Position numbers and translations under genes: made by a program. The notes beneath the pieces were generated by a model. That model was not told where the DNA came from and did no database searches. It saw nothing but the letters and a program-made list of their open reading frames with translations. Below are positions 9,260-17,382 of a stretch of DNA of 64,000 nucleotides, in pieces. The DNA lies in contig DBBY01000042.1 of assembly GCA_002292855.1 (NCBI GenBank), positions 31,236-95,235 of the forward strand, written 5' to 3'. The stretch comes from Flavobacteriales bacterium UBA972 (GTDB taxonomy: Bacteria; Bacteroidota; Bacteroidia; Flavobacteriales; Schleiferiaceae). Numbering within the stretch: the first letter of the stretch is position 1; each line of letters starts with the position of its first letter.

Positions 9260-10422
9260 TGGGGCGCGCGCTGGGTAGCGCATTGTGTGGCGAATTCTGC
9301 CAACCAAAGTTCGAGGCCCAAGCGCCAATTCTCAAAATTATTTGCATTTCGCTCTGCCTCGGGTCGTGGACCAAAAATTCGCCAGTGCGTTCCCACCCGA
9401 AGCGGGGCGCCTACCGACCACGCTGCCGCCTGCAGTTCATGCAAGGCATCGGCTATTTCGCGCGGACTCCTCCCGATAAAGTTCTGGTCCATTGCCGACA
9501 CGGGCACTAAACTAAAGCCCTCGTCATGGGGAACGGCGCTGGCCCATCCCGCTCGAAACCCCGGGGCGTCGGCGAATTCTAAGGACCAATCTTCGGTCAG
9601 ACCGAGATCAGAAAGCGCGTTTGCAGCTTCGCTTTGGCCTGCATTGCGCAGAAAGTGAAACCGCTGGCGAAGCACGGGGCGATTTAGAATATGCTCGAGG
9701 GTCGCAAGCTCCTCGCGATAGCCGCCCGGGCGATCGTGGCTGCCGTAAGATAGGTGGCTCGCGACCTCAAACCTCATTTGCAGCTGCCGAAGGGCTTCAT
9801 GAACTGCCTCATGCTTGGCCTCTACGCCCCGATCGTAGGGCCCCCTACGACTCGAAAGTAGGGCAAAAAACTGAAGACCCAGGTTAGGATGCCTCTTCTG
9901 CAAGCCCACCCAGTAGGTCATGCTATAAAAGGGATCCGGGCCCTGCAGGCGCTCCCTAACGGCGTACCAAGCACCCATAAACAGATCGCGAAGCAATCCA
10001 CCCAGGAATGAAATCCAACCGCGACCACGGTAGGCAAAAAGATGATCAATATCCACCACCACAATTGGGTCAGGGCGAAGCAATTCAGGCATTGCTATGC
10101 CGAGCATTCGCCCCAACTCCCTGGCTCGAAGCTCCGCCTCCGGAAGGGCCAGGCTTCGCTTGGCGCTGCGACCCATCGGGCGAAGGTGCTCGTCCTTGGG
10201 CAAAGTCTGCTCCCAGAAATAGGTTCGCCACAGGATCCAGGCCGCGTGATCATCGGCTTGGGGCTCTACTGCACTCGGGGAATCAAGCCACCCCGAATCC
10301 CCCCAGTCAAGGGCATCCTCACTCTGACCAAACGAGACACTACGGCCCCAGGCCTGCCCCAGCAGCCTTGCCGTGTCGCGGTGGGCGAGCCCCGGGTTGC
10401 TGTGCTTGAGAACCGTGGTCAT
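9256..10422 (-). CDS. Polysaccharide deacetylase-like protein (divergent, Bacteroidota type)
   Basis: 388 residues. It resembles a Bacteroidota group of divergent polysaccharide deacetylases: the NodB first motif is replaced by VVVDIDHLFAYRGRG, followed by a basic amphipathic loop with FLGGLLRDL, the segment GLQFFALLSSRRGPYDRG, the putative metal motif VASHLSYGSHDRPGG and the late block APGFRAGWASA. The N-terminal 110 residues are a separate variable part. There is no signal peptide, so a cytoplasmic substrate is likely. Both ends overlap neighbours by four bases (epimerase upstream, GNAT-like downstream). Family assignment is by recall of the pattern; activity is untested. Confidence 0.7.
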   Translation of the reverse strand: MTTVLKHSNPGLAHRDTARLLGQAWGRSVSFGQSEDALDWGDSGWLDSPSAVEPQADDHAAWILWRTYFWEQTLPKDEHLRPMGRSAKRSLALPEAELRARELGRMLGIAMPELLRPDPIVVVDIDHLFAYRGRGWISFLGGLLRDLFMGAWYAVRERLQGPDPFYSMTYWVGLQKRHPNLGLQFFALLSSRRGPYDRGVEAKHEAVHEALRQLQMRFEVASHLSYGSHDRPGGYREELATLEHILNRPVLRQRFHFLRNAGQSEAANALSDLGLTEDWSLEFADAPGFRAGWASAVPHDEGFSLVPVSAMDQNFIGRSPREIADALHELQAAAWSVGAPLRVGTHWRIFGPRPEAERNANNFENWRLGLELWLAEFATQCATQRAPQ

Positions 10423-11480
10423 TGATTTAAAATATGCAATCCCGCCGCCAAGGACTCCGCCATGCGCACTGCGGACCGCCCGTCGCCGTAGAGCTCCGGA
10501 ACCGCCGGGCTGCCCAACTCGTTCCAGGCGGCAAACTGAGCCCTAATTAGCGACTCAAGGTCGGGTAGGTCTGGATTGATCAGTGCCGTCCAGCCTGACT
10601 CCACGAGCTCGGTCCATTCCGTTTCGCTTCGCAAAACAATACCGCGCCGGCCCGCAAAAAAGGCCTCCTTCTGGAGTCCGCCCGAGTCAGTGATTACCCA
10701 GGCGGCATCGTGGAGTGCCTCCAAAAGCGCGGACCTCGTCATAGGCTGGCAATCGGGAACATTCGTACTGCTAAGGCCAATGGCCCTATGGCGGGGGTGC
10801 CGAGGCCAAACAACCTCATAATCACGGGCCAAACCATCCAAGGCCTCTTCGAGCGCCTGCAATCGCCTCGGATTATCAATATTGGTGTTGCGGTGAAGGG
10901 TGACGAGGACTTTCCTTCCTTCTCCAGGACGGTAGGGGCGCCTCGGGAATGCATCCAGCATCAAATCTCCGGGCCTATCTACCCATGGGCGGCCAGTGTC
11001 CAGCCCCTCCTTGCGAAGCTGCCTTAAGGCCCCCTCCGTGGGTGCCCAGAGCCAGTTCGCCCGCTGGTCCACCCAAACTCGGTTGTATTCCTCGGGCATG
11101 GCGTCGTTGAAGCTTCTCAAACCTGCCTCAGCATGAGCAAGAGGAAGGCCGAGCTCCAAGGCTGCCTTAGCCCCCAATAGGGTAGAATCCGTGTCGCCGT
11201 AGACCACTACTGCATCAACCTGCGCTTCTTGTAATGCAGCGACTAAATGGTGCAAGTCTGCGATTCGGTCGCTCCAAACCCCCGAGTAGTCGGGCCTAAG
11301 TCCCAGTTCTTGCCAAAATGAATCGTTCATGCTCGAGTCAAAATGCTGGCCCGTGTGCGCAATCCAGTTTTGGCCTCCAGCCTCAGCGACAGCCGCAACC
11401 AAGGGCTTCAACTTGATAAATTGGGGCCGTGCACCCACAACGTGGGCAATCTTGCGGGGGGCTAAGGTCCAGGCATCCAT
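10419..11480 (-). CDS. wecB: UDP-N-acetylglucosamine 2-epimerase (non-hydrolysing)
   Basis: 353 residues. The enzyme interconverts UDP-GlcNAc and UDP-ManNAc for surface glycan synthesis. Seen: VVGARPQFIKLKPL at the N-terminus, VYGDTDSTLLGA, LAHAEAGLRSF, VTLHRNTNIDNP and the C-terminal ITDSGGLQKEAFF with GIVLRSETEW, all characteristic blocks. The start overlaps the radC stop by 19 bases and the stop overlaps the deacetylase-like gene by four, so the genes are almost surely co-translated from one message. The gene symbol is by family; substrate variants exist. Confidence 0.9.
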   Translation of the reverse strand: MDAWTLAPRKIAHVVGARPQFIKLKPLVAAVAEAGGQNWIAHTGQHFDSSMNDSFWQELGLRPDYSGVWSDRIADLHHLVAALQEAQVDAVVVYGDTDSTLLGAKAALELGLPLAHAEAGLRSFNDAMPEEYNRVWVDQRANWLWAPTEGALRQLRKEGLDTGRPWVDRPGDLMLDAFPRRPYRPGEGRKVLVTLHRNTNIDNPRRLQALEEALDGLARDYEVVWPRHPRHRAIGLSSTNVPDCQPMTRSALLEALHDAAWVITDSGGLQKEAFFAGRRGIVLRSETEWTELVESGWTALINPDLPDLESLIRAQFAAWNELGSPAVPELYGDGRSAVRMAESLAAGLHILNQ

Positions 11481-12172
11481 CCTCTGTCGGCAAAACTAAC
11501 GTATTGGTTCTGCCCAATAATCAAATGATCCAAACAGGTTAGCTCCAGAATCTTCGCACCTTCAACGAGTCTTTGGGTTAGCCGACGATCTTCCTCCGAC
11601 GGCTCTAGCCGCCCGCTCGGGTGGTTATGAGCCACGACCAAAGCGGGACTGCGCAGTGCCAAGGCCCGCTGGTACACCACCCTAACGTCGGCAGCCGTTG
11701 CCGTCCACCCTCCGCGACCAACGCATTCGTAGTGAATAATCTTGTTGGCACGATTCAGGTAAACAACCCAAAATTGCTCGTGGTCTAGTGCGGACATGCT
11801 TGGATTCAAGAGCTGAAAGACGTCGTCGGAACCCCGAATAAACCGATCGCGCCCGACCGACTCGTTGCCGGCAGCGCGCCGCCCGAGCTCAAAGGCCGCC
11901 GCAACCGCCGCAGCCTTGGCCAAACCCACCCCACCCATGCCCTGAAGAGCGAGCACGTCGGCCGAGGCGAGACGCTGAAGTTGCCCCCCGTACTCCTCGA
12001 GCAGGGCTCGAGCCAGATCAACCGCGGAGTTCTCTCGGGTTCCCGACCTTAAAATGAGCGCGAGGCACTCCGCTGACGTCATGCCTCGAATGCCTTGAGC
12101 CATAGCCCGCTCTCGGGGGCGCTCCTCTTCGCTCCATGAGCGAATGGAACGAGCATTGTATTCCTGATTCAT
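11462..12172 (-). CDS. radC: RadC family JAB/JAMM-domain protein
   Basis: 236 residues, the usual length. A helix-hairpin-helix part (QGMGGVGLAKA, about 77-88) precedes the JAMM metal-binding motif VAHNHPSGRLEPSEED, with His182, His184 and Asp195 as likely zinc ligands. Despite the name, the molecular role of RadC is unsettled. It is the first gene of the overlapping chain ending at rdgB. A -7-like GAGTTTTG ends 4 nt before the ATG (12177-12184). Confidence 0.92.
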   Translation of the reverse strand: MNQEYNARSIRSWSEEERPRERAMAQGIRGMTSAECLALILRSGTRENSAVDLARALLEEYGGQLQRLASADVLALQGMGGVGLAKAAAVAAAFELGRRAAGNESVGRDRFIRGSDDVFQLLNPSMSALDHEQFWVVYLNRANKIIHYECVGRGGWTATAADVRVVYQRALALRSPALVVAHNHPSGRLEPSEEDRRLTQRLVEGAKILELTCLDHLIIGQNQYVSFADRGWMPGP

Positions 12173-12248
12173 GCCCCAAAACTCATACTGCTTTGAGGAC
12201 CTAGTCGTCGGTTAAACGCATACAAGCATTTACCAAAAACGAGCCCAA

Positions 12249-12277
12249 ACAAAAAAACCGCCTCTCTCGAGGCGGTT
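12249..12277 (-). terminator. Rho-independent terminator of rpsT
   Basis: A perfect 9-bp stem (12256-12264 with 12269-12277) encloses a four-base loop that reads GAGA in the minus-strand RNA, a GNRA tetraloop, and is followed on that strand by a T-run (a-run 12251-12257). It lies 27 bases after the rpsT stop. Confidence 0.92.
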
Positions 12278-12304
12278 GAAGTAAACCATTAAAAGCACAA
12301 GGCC

Positions 12305-12559
12305 TTAGGCCATATGATTGACGTGCTTTGACAAGCTCGACTTCAAATTTGAAGCCTTGTTCTTGTGAATAATGTTGCGCTTGGCCAGCTTGTCGAGCAT
12401 TGAGCTCACAATCGGCAACTGAACTGCAGCAGCAGCCGCGTCAGTCAAAGAACGCAGTGCACGCACCGCATTACGGGTGGTCTTGTGGAAGAACTTGTTG
12501 TGAACGCGCTTGGCCTGGATTTGGCGAATGCGCTTCAACGCAGATTTATGATTAGCCAT
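12305..12559 (-). CDS. rpsT: 30S ribosomal protein S20
   Basis: 84 residues, normal length. The lysine/arginine-rich helical chain opening MANHKSALKRIRQ and containing RNKFFHKTTRN-like and NIIHKNKASNLKS segments is typical of S20, a primary 16S rRNA binder. It lies just downstream of tRNA-Glu on the same strand and is followed by its own terminator, so the tRNA and rpsT probably share the promoter at 12671-12678. Confidence 0.95.
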   Translation of the reverse strand: MANHKSALKRIRQIQAKRVHNKFFHKTTRNAVRALRSLTDAAAAAVQLPIVSSMLDKLAKRNIIHKNKASNLKSSLSKHVNHMA

Positions 12560-12580
12560 AGGAGCTATTAGTTAATTAAG

Positions 12581-12654
12581 TGACCCGTACGGGATTTGAA
12601 CCCGTGATCTTCTCCGTGAAAGGGAGATGTCCTGAACCGCTAGACGAACGGGCC
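12581..12654 (-). tRNA. tRNA-Glu (anticodon TTC)
   Basis: The minus strand folds into a normal cloverleaf: 7-bp acceptor (GGCCCGT with ACGGGTC), D arm with AGCGGTT, anticodon stem-loop CTCCCTTTCACGGAG with TTC at the centre, and T arm ACGGGTTCAAATCCCGT. The discriminator is A at 12581; CCA is not encoded (the next bases read CTT). Confidence 0.95.
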
Positions 12655-12670
12655 CATCGTTTTGGGTGCG

Positions 12671-12678
12671 CAAAGATA
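12671..12678 (-). promoter_or_regulatory. TATCTTTG promoter for tRNA-Glu and rpsT
   Basis: Exact TANNTTTG on the minus strand, 16 nt before the mature tRNA 5' end, with a TTG (12699-12701) 20 nt further upstream at a spacing suited to the -33 element. It is the best-formed promoter in the window. Confidence 0.7.
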
Positions 12679-12717
12679 TAGAATTCCCCCACAACCAACA
12701 ACAAAGGATTGAGAAAC

Positions 12718-13386
12718 TTACGACCCCGAGGGACGAAATCCCAGTCTTTTGCCAGTTCGCTGCCGAAGTTCCTCGCGAATACCCTCTAAAGCCAGAACAG
12801 AAACTTCCTGAACGTCCTTGAACGGAGCGGCCTGCAAATCAAAGTCCATTGCCGTGACCATCAGGCGATAAAGCCAAATTTTTAGCACCTCTGGGCTCAA
12901 TTCAGACTCCGCCAGCGGCAGGTTCAAAGGGCCCAAACCCTCGGCAAAATGGTGCCCCTCTCCGTTCACAAAAAAACGACTCATCAGCGTTCCCAAGTCG
13001 TTTAGCCGGCGCATTCTAAAGGAGTCCGACAAAAAGTTATAGACATGAATGAGGCCAAAATAGGCCCGTTTGGGATTCGTTTTGACGTAGGCCGTCTCCA
13101 TGACACTGTGGCCCTCAGGCAGCAAAAACGCATTAGTATGCACCTGAAACACCAAAGAGTCTCCCGAGAAGCGAATTTCAAATTCAAACTCGCCGCGGTC
13201 CACAAACTCCACCACCACAGAACGGTCAATACCAACCATCTTGCTGTTTAAATCAAGGGCGACCGACTGAACGACAGTCCGCAATTGGGCAAAAGCCAAC
13301 AAAACGCGACGGTGTACCAGCTGTTTGTTGCTGGACTTCGTAGCCAGCGTTTGGAGGATTTGCTCCGGATTGGATTCGGTATTCAT
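12718..13386 (-). CDS. Conserved protein of unknown function downstream of proS
   Basis: 222 residues, no signal peptide or membrane helix. The middle (about 55-110) looks like alternating beta strands (VVVEFVDRGEFEFEIRF), the rest helical; the end is basic (REELRQRTGKRLG). I do not recognise a named family. It starts two bases after the proS stop and is probably its operon partner. Likely cytoplasmic. Confidence 0.7.
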   Translation of the reverse strand: MNTESNPEQILQTLATKSSNKQLVHRRVLLAFAQLRTVVQSVALDLNSKMVGIDRSVVVEFVDRGEFEFEIRFSGDSLVFQVHTNAFLLPEGHSVMETAYVKTNPKRAYFGLIHVYNFLSDSFRMRRLNDLGTLMSRFFVNGEGHHFAEGLGPLNLPLAESELSPEVLKIWLYRLMVTAMDFDLQAAPFKDVQEVSVLALEGIREELRQRTGKRLGFRPSGS

Positions 13387-13388
13387 AG

Positions 13389-14861
13389 TTAGTAGGCTCG
13401 TGCAAAAAGTACCCGCTGGATCGATGGCGCTCCCGTAAGGACGCAGGCGCCGTCTTCGAGCGGATTATCAATGGGAATACAGCGTATGGTCGCCTTAGTA
13501 CGTTCTTTAATGCGCTCTTCGGTCTCTGGAGTACCGTCCCAATGGGCCATCACAAAGCCACCCGCTTCGATGGCCGCCTCAAACTCAGCCCAGGTATCCA
13601 CTCGATGCATGCTCGCCGCCAAGCGGGCCGAGGCGCGGTCCAAAAGAGCCTGCTGAATTTCTTCGAGGCGCGCGGGAATAGAATCCGCAAGTCCTTCAAT
13701 AGCAACGGATTCCTTAGTCAAGGTGTCTCTTCGGGCCAGCTCCACCACCCCGTTCTCCAGGTCGCGCGGACCAATACCCATGCGCAAGGGGACCCCCTTT
13801 AGCTCGTACTCGTTAAACTTCCAACCGGGCTTGTAGCTGTCTCGGTCGTCGTACTTCACGCGGACTCCTTTGGCGCGCAAGTCCGCAACCAACTTCTTTG
13901 CAACCAATGAAATGGCCTGCAATTCGTCTTCGCCGCGGTAAATCGGAACAATCACCACCTGAATGGGTGCCAGCTTGGGGGGCAAGACGAGTCCGCTGTC
14001 GTCGGAATGCGTCATGACCAAGGCGCCCATCAAACGCGTAGAAACGCCCCAAGACGTGGCCCAAACGTGCTTCACCTGGCCGTCGCGGTCCTGAAACTTG
14101 ACGTCAAAAGCCTTCGCAAAATTCTGGCCCAAAAAATGACTGGTTCCGGCCTGAAGGGCCTTGCCGTCTTGCATTAAAGCCTCAATGCAGTAGGTCTCCA
14201 GGGCTCCGGCAAATCGCTCGTTGGCCGTTTTGGTGCCTTTTACCACAGGAATCGCCAGAACGGTCTCGGCAAACTCCGCATACACTTCAAGCATTTGTTC
14301 TGCCTCTGCGATAGCCTCCTCTCGGGTGGCGTGGGCCGTGTGCCCTTCTTGCCAAAGAAATTCGGTAGTCCGCAAAAAGAGCCGAGTACGCAATTCCCAG
14401 CGGACTACGTTCGCCCATTGGTTCACTAAAATCGGCAGGTCGCGGTAGCTCTTGACCCAGCCGCGGTAGGTGTCCCAAATAATGGTCTCCGAGGTGGGGC
14501 GCACGATGAGCTCTTCCTCGAGCTTGGCGTCTTCGTCCACAATGATTCCCTTGCCGTCGGGTGAGTTTTTGAGCCGGTAGTGGGTTACGACGGCGCATTC
14601 CTTAGCAAAACCGTCTACGTGCGCTGCCTCTTTGCTGAAGTAGCTTTTGGGAATAAAAAGCGGGAAGTAGGCATTTTCGTGGCCCGTCTCCTTGAACCGT
14701 CGGTCGAGTTCCGCCTGCATGCCCTCCCAAATGGCGTAGCCGTGGGGCTTGATGACCATGCAGCCGCGCACGCCAGAATTCTCGGCGAGATCCGCCTGAA
14801 TAATGAGCTCGTTGTACCATTTGCTGTAGTCGACTTCGCGAGGCGTGAGATTCTTCGCCAT
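13389..14861 (-). CDS. proS: Prolyl-tRNA synthetase, archaeal/eukaryote-like type
   Basis: 490 residues. It charges tRNA-Pro. The class II motifs are visible: motif 1 with [14 protein letters not shown], motif 2 around [24 protein letters not shown], motif 3 with [14 protein letters not shown], then an anticodon-binding domain ([29 protein letters not shown]). The lack of the bacterial insertion domain and the size make it the shorter archaeal type common in Bacteroidota. ATG 14861 ([13 protein letters not shown]) is chosen; the longer frame has low-complexity sequence that is the shadow of the divergent lipoprotein gene. Confidence 0.95.
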   Translation of the reverse strand: MAKNLTPREVDYSKWYNELIIQADLAENSGVRGCMVIKPHGYAIWEGMQAELDRRFKETGHENAYFPLFIPKSYFSKEAAHVDGFAKECAVVTHYRLKNSPDGKGIIVDEDAKLEEELIVRPTSETIIWDTYRGWVKSYRDLPILVNQWANVVRWELRTRLFLRTTEFLWQEGHTAHATREEAIAEAEQMLEVYAEFAETVLAIPVVKGTKTANERFAGALETYCIEALMQDGKALQAGTSHFLGQNFAKAFDVKFQDRDGQVKHVWATSWGVSTRLMGALVMTHSDDSGLVLPPKLAPIQVVIVPIYRGEDELQAISLVAKKLVADLRAKGVRVKYDDRDSYKPGWKFNEYELKGVPLRMGIGPRDLENGVVELARRDTLTKESVAIEGLADSIPARLEEIQQALLDRASARLAASMHRVDTWAEFEAAIEAGGFVMAHWDGTPETEERIKERTKATIRCIPIDNPLEDGACVLTGAPSIQRVLFARAY

Positions 14862-14900
14862 TATTTGGTATAAAAATTGGTTCTTTGACTTACTGAACCT

Positions 14901-14908
14901 CAAAAGTA
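14901..14908 (-). promoter_or_regulatory. TACTTTTG -7 element for proS
   Basis: Exact TANNTTTG match on the minus strand, 39 nt upstream of the proS ATG and only 6 nt from the start of the divergent lipoprotein gene at 14915. A short leader for proS would follow. Confidence 0.5.
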
Positions 14909-14914
14909 CGTCCA

Positions 14915-15943
14915 ATGCGCTCCTACCTAATCCTCCTTCCTCTTGCTGCCCTGCTGACTGCCTGCGGCAGCCAAGGCACCTACCGCGATTTTGACGGAAG
15001 CTACTCCTGGACCAACACCCAGGCATACCGCGAAGGCTATCAGTCTGGATTTGACCGAGGCTACCAAGAAGGAATCGAGGACCAAGACCTAGACGACCGC
15101 GGCGCCGAATCCAGAAATCGAGCCGGGCGTACACGGACCATAGTCCGATATGTTTACTACCCCACCTACTACCAAAACTGGAGCCAACCCTGGATGCATC
15201 CCTATGGCTATGGGGGTGGATGGAACCAAGGCAACCCATGGAACCGCAGAAACCGCTGGAATGACCACTGGAACTACCCCTGGGGCTACGGAGGAGGAAC
15301 CTACTGGAACGATCCCTGGGCCTTTGGCGGTGGCAACTACTGGAACGATCCATGGGGCTGGAACAGTCCTTGGGGCAACGGCGGATACTACTATGGTTAC
15401 GGGGGCTATGGTGGCTACGGCTGTTTTGGCTGCTTCGGCGACTACAACCGATGGAACAATCAAGGCTGGGGCGGAACCCAGCCTGGCGGCGGTGGCTCGG
15501 GTGGAGGTACTGCCGAACCTACCCCCGACGACGGAATACGGCGCCAGCAAATTCAATCGGGAGCAGTGCCCTACCGACGTCCGGTTGTAGTAAATAACCC
15601 TGGAGGCGGGCGTCTTGAAACCACCCCAACACTTGAAGTTCGGGAGACTCGTGAAGGATCCTCAATCGTCGAACGACCAATTCAACGCCCGGGAAGCATT
15701 GCAGAACCCCAGCAGAGCCGGAGCGGCGCGCAAACTCGGCCAGCAACGAGCGCTCCACAAAGCACAACCCAGCCGGTTCCGCAGCGAGAAGTTCGGCCGG
15801 CCTCTGCCCCGGAGCGAAGGCCAGCAACCAATACGACGAGCCCTAGCCGGTCCGGAGGCTCTGCACCCTCTGTGCAGCAGCCGCAGCGTCAACCGAGCAG
15901 CAGCCCACAGCGGAGCAGCCCAAGCACTCGACGACCCCTGTAG
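14915..15943 (+). CDS. Trp/Asn/Gly/Tyr-rich low-complexity lipoprotein
   Basis: 342 residues. The lipobox LLTAC places the lipid-bearing Cys at residue 17. Residues about 30-60 carry repeated [16 protein letters not shown]. Residues about 85-200 are dominated by W, N, P, G and Y with imperfect repeats of YWNDPW separated by GGG runs, then [15 protein letters not shown]. The C-terminal third is Pro/Arg/Ser/Gln/Thr-rich and probably disordered. Similar W/N/Y/G-rich lipoproteins sit beside proS and an OmpP1/FadL gene in Flavobacteriia, as here, where the porin gene starts two bases later. The function is unknown; an outer-membrane or surface role is inferred. Confidence 0.75.
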   Translation: MRSYLILLPLAALLTACGSQGTYRDFDGSYSWTNTQAYREGYQSGFDRGYQEGIEDQDLDDRGAESRNRAGRTRTIVRYVYYPTYYQNWSQPWMHPYGYGGGWNQGNPWNRRNRWNDHWNYPWGYGGGTYWNDPWAFGGGNYWNDPWGWNSPWGNGGYYYGYGGYGGYGCFGCFGDYNRWNNQGWGGTQPGGGGSGGGTAEPTPDDGIRRQQIQSGAVPYRRPVVVNNPGGGRLETTPTLEVRETREGSSIVERPIQRPGSIAEPQQSRSGAQTRPATSAPQSTTQPVPQREVRPASAPERRPATNTTSPSRSGGSAPSVQQPQRQPSSSPQRSSPSTRRPL

Positions 15944-15945
15944 CC

Positions 15946-17340
15946 ATGAACCGCAACCCGTATTTAGTTCTGATTGCTTTAAGCATCGGACTTGCATCCG
16001 CCCATGCTCAAAGCACCATGAGCGCCGTGTGGATGCAACGCAACCAGCTCTTTGGCACCGCCCGATACAACGGTTCTGCCGGTGCACTCGCGGCCTTAGG
16101 GGGCGACGGCACGTCGAGTCTTGAAAATCCGGCCCTGATGAATTCGAGCAGCTTTGGCGGAATGGAATTGAGCGGCTACTTTCGGTCGGACCGAGCGGAC
16201 TTGAATAGCCAAGGAGCGGGAATTGGCCAAGCCTACATCGTAGGTTCATGGCGTCACAACAGCAAAGCTCGATTTTCACTAGGTCTAGCTCACCAGCAGC
16301 AAGGTTGGTTCCCCAACTACTGGATTCAGTCCGAAACGAACCCACAGGAGTCCGCTGTTTCTGCCTGGATAACAGAGTCCAATGGACTCAGCCCAGACCA
16401 ACTTCTAAGCAGCGGACTCTACGACGCCTATGCAGCCTACATGGGCTACCTAACCAACGTAGGAGCAGGCAATCAGTACAGCGCCGACGCAGAGGGCCTG
16501 CCCACCTACCGCCAGCAGCGCTTTGTGCGTGAGTATTCAAGTTCGTCGTGGTCGGTTCCGATTGCAATCAAAACGTCAAAGATTTCGGTAGGCCTTAGGA
16601 TAGAGAGCCGCACCGGGCGCGCGCAGGAACGGCTTATTTTGACCGAATCGGGATTCAGCCCCATTGGCTTGACCAAGGCCTACGAAAAAACCGTGGTTGA
16701 CAGCAGCAACTGGAGCCTGTGGTCCTTGAAGCTTGGAATTGCCTTTCAAGCCACTAAGAATTTGCGAATAAGCGCAGCTCTGCAGCCCGCGACCACCACC
16801 GAAGTGGACTGGGATTACCGGAACCGAGTAAGCCCAGAAGCCAACGATCCCGCGGTTACTCTGACGTCGTTTGAGCTCTTCGACAAGCAAAAATTCAGAT
16901 ACCAACTGCCCGTTCAAATGCAACTCGGCGTTGCTAGAACCTTTGGAACCAAGGCTGCGCTGACCGGGGTTTGGATTTACCATGGTGCCGTGAATGCACT
17001 GATCAGCAGCCCCCTCTCCTACTACGACATTGGCCGGTCTATGGCCGATGAACTTCGAACCCACCATCAGTTTAGACTCGGTGGCGAGTACCGCCTGACC
17101 GAAGAATGGACGGCTCGGTCCGGATTTCAGTGGTCGGGATCGGCCACGATCTTCTCAGACCACAGCGCGCAACGCATGCTTGGGTTGGGAATCGGATACC
17201 AAGAGCTTGATTACGCGCTAGACCTGGCCTACAACCTGGTTCAAAGCAGTGGAAGCATCAACCCGGCCGGCTGCGTAGGGGATTGGATTCTGCCCACGCT
17301 GCACCAGCGAATTACGGGCACCTACCGGGCTCGATTCTAG
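15946..17340 (+). CDS. FadL/OmpP1-like outer membrane beta-barrel protein
   Basis: 464 residues. The signal peptide MNRNPYLVLIALSIGLASAHA is followed by the FadL-like N-terminal block with ARYNGSAGALAALGGDGTSS and ENPALMNSS, in which family members have the hatch region with an NPA motif. The rest alternates short strands with aromatic ends (for example ITGTYRARF at the C-terminus, ending in Phe as barrel proteins do). Such proteins pass hydrophobic compounds across the outer membrane; the substrate is unknown. It starts two bases after the lipoprotein gene, so the two are co-transcribed. Confidence 0.82.
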   Translation: MNRNPYLVLIALSIGLASAHAQSTMSAVWMQRNQLFGTARYNGSAGALAALGGDGTSSLENPALMNSSSFGGMELSGYFRSDRADLNSQGAGIGQAYIVGSWRHNSKARFSLGLAHQQQGWFPNYWIQSETNPQESAVSAWITESNGLSPDQLLSSGLYDAYAAYMGYLTNVGAGNQYSADAEGLPTYRQQRFVREYSSSSWSVPIAIKTSKISVGLRIESRTGRAQERLILTESGFSPIGLTKAYEKTVVDSSNWSLWSLKLGIAFQATKNLRISAALQPATTTEVDWDYRNRVSPEANDPAVTLTSFELFDKQKFRYQLPVQMQLGVARTFGTKAALTGVWIYHGAVNALISSPLSYYDIGRSMADELRTHHQFRLGGEYRLTEEWTARSGFQWSGSATIFSDHSAQRMLGLGIGYQELDYALDLAYNLVQSSGSINPAGCVGDWILPTLHQRITGTYRARF

Positions 17341-17382
17341 GTCGGTGCAGCCAGGGGCTGCAACCTGATGTATTTTAGGGCT

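Noticed and set aside
8909..9658. 249-codon plus-strand frame opposite the acyltransferase and deacetylase-like genes
   Set aside because: No recognisable protein, and both overlapping minus-strand genes are well supported.
14862..15353. N-terminal extension of about 160 residues for proS
   Set aside because: The extra sequence is the reverse of the low-complexity lipoprotein gene; the internal start at 14861 gives a standard ProRS N-terminus.
15290..15450. Tandem-like DNA repeats in the lipoprotein gene, considered as a CRISPR or minisatellite
   Set aside because: They are imperfect, in frame, and encode the YWNDPW/Gly repeats; no spacer structure.
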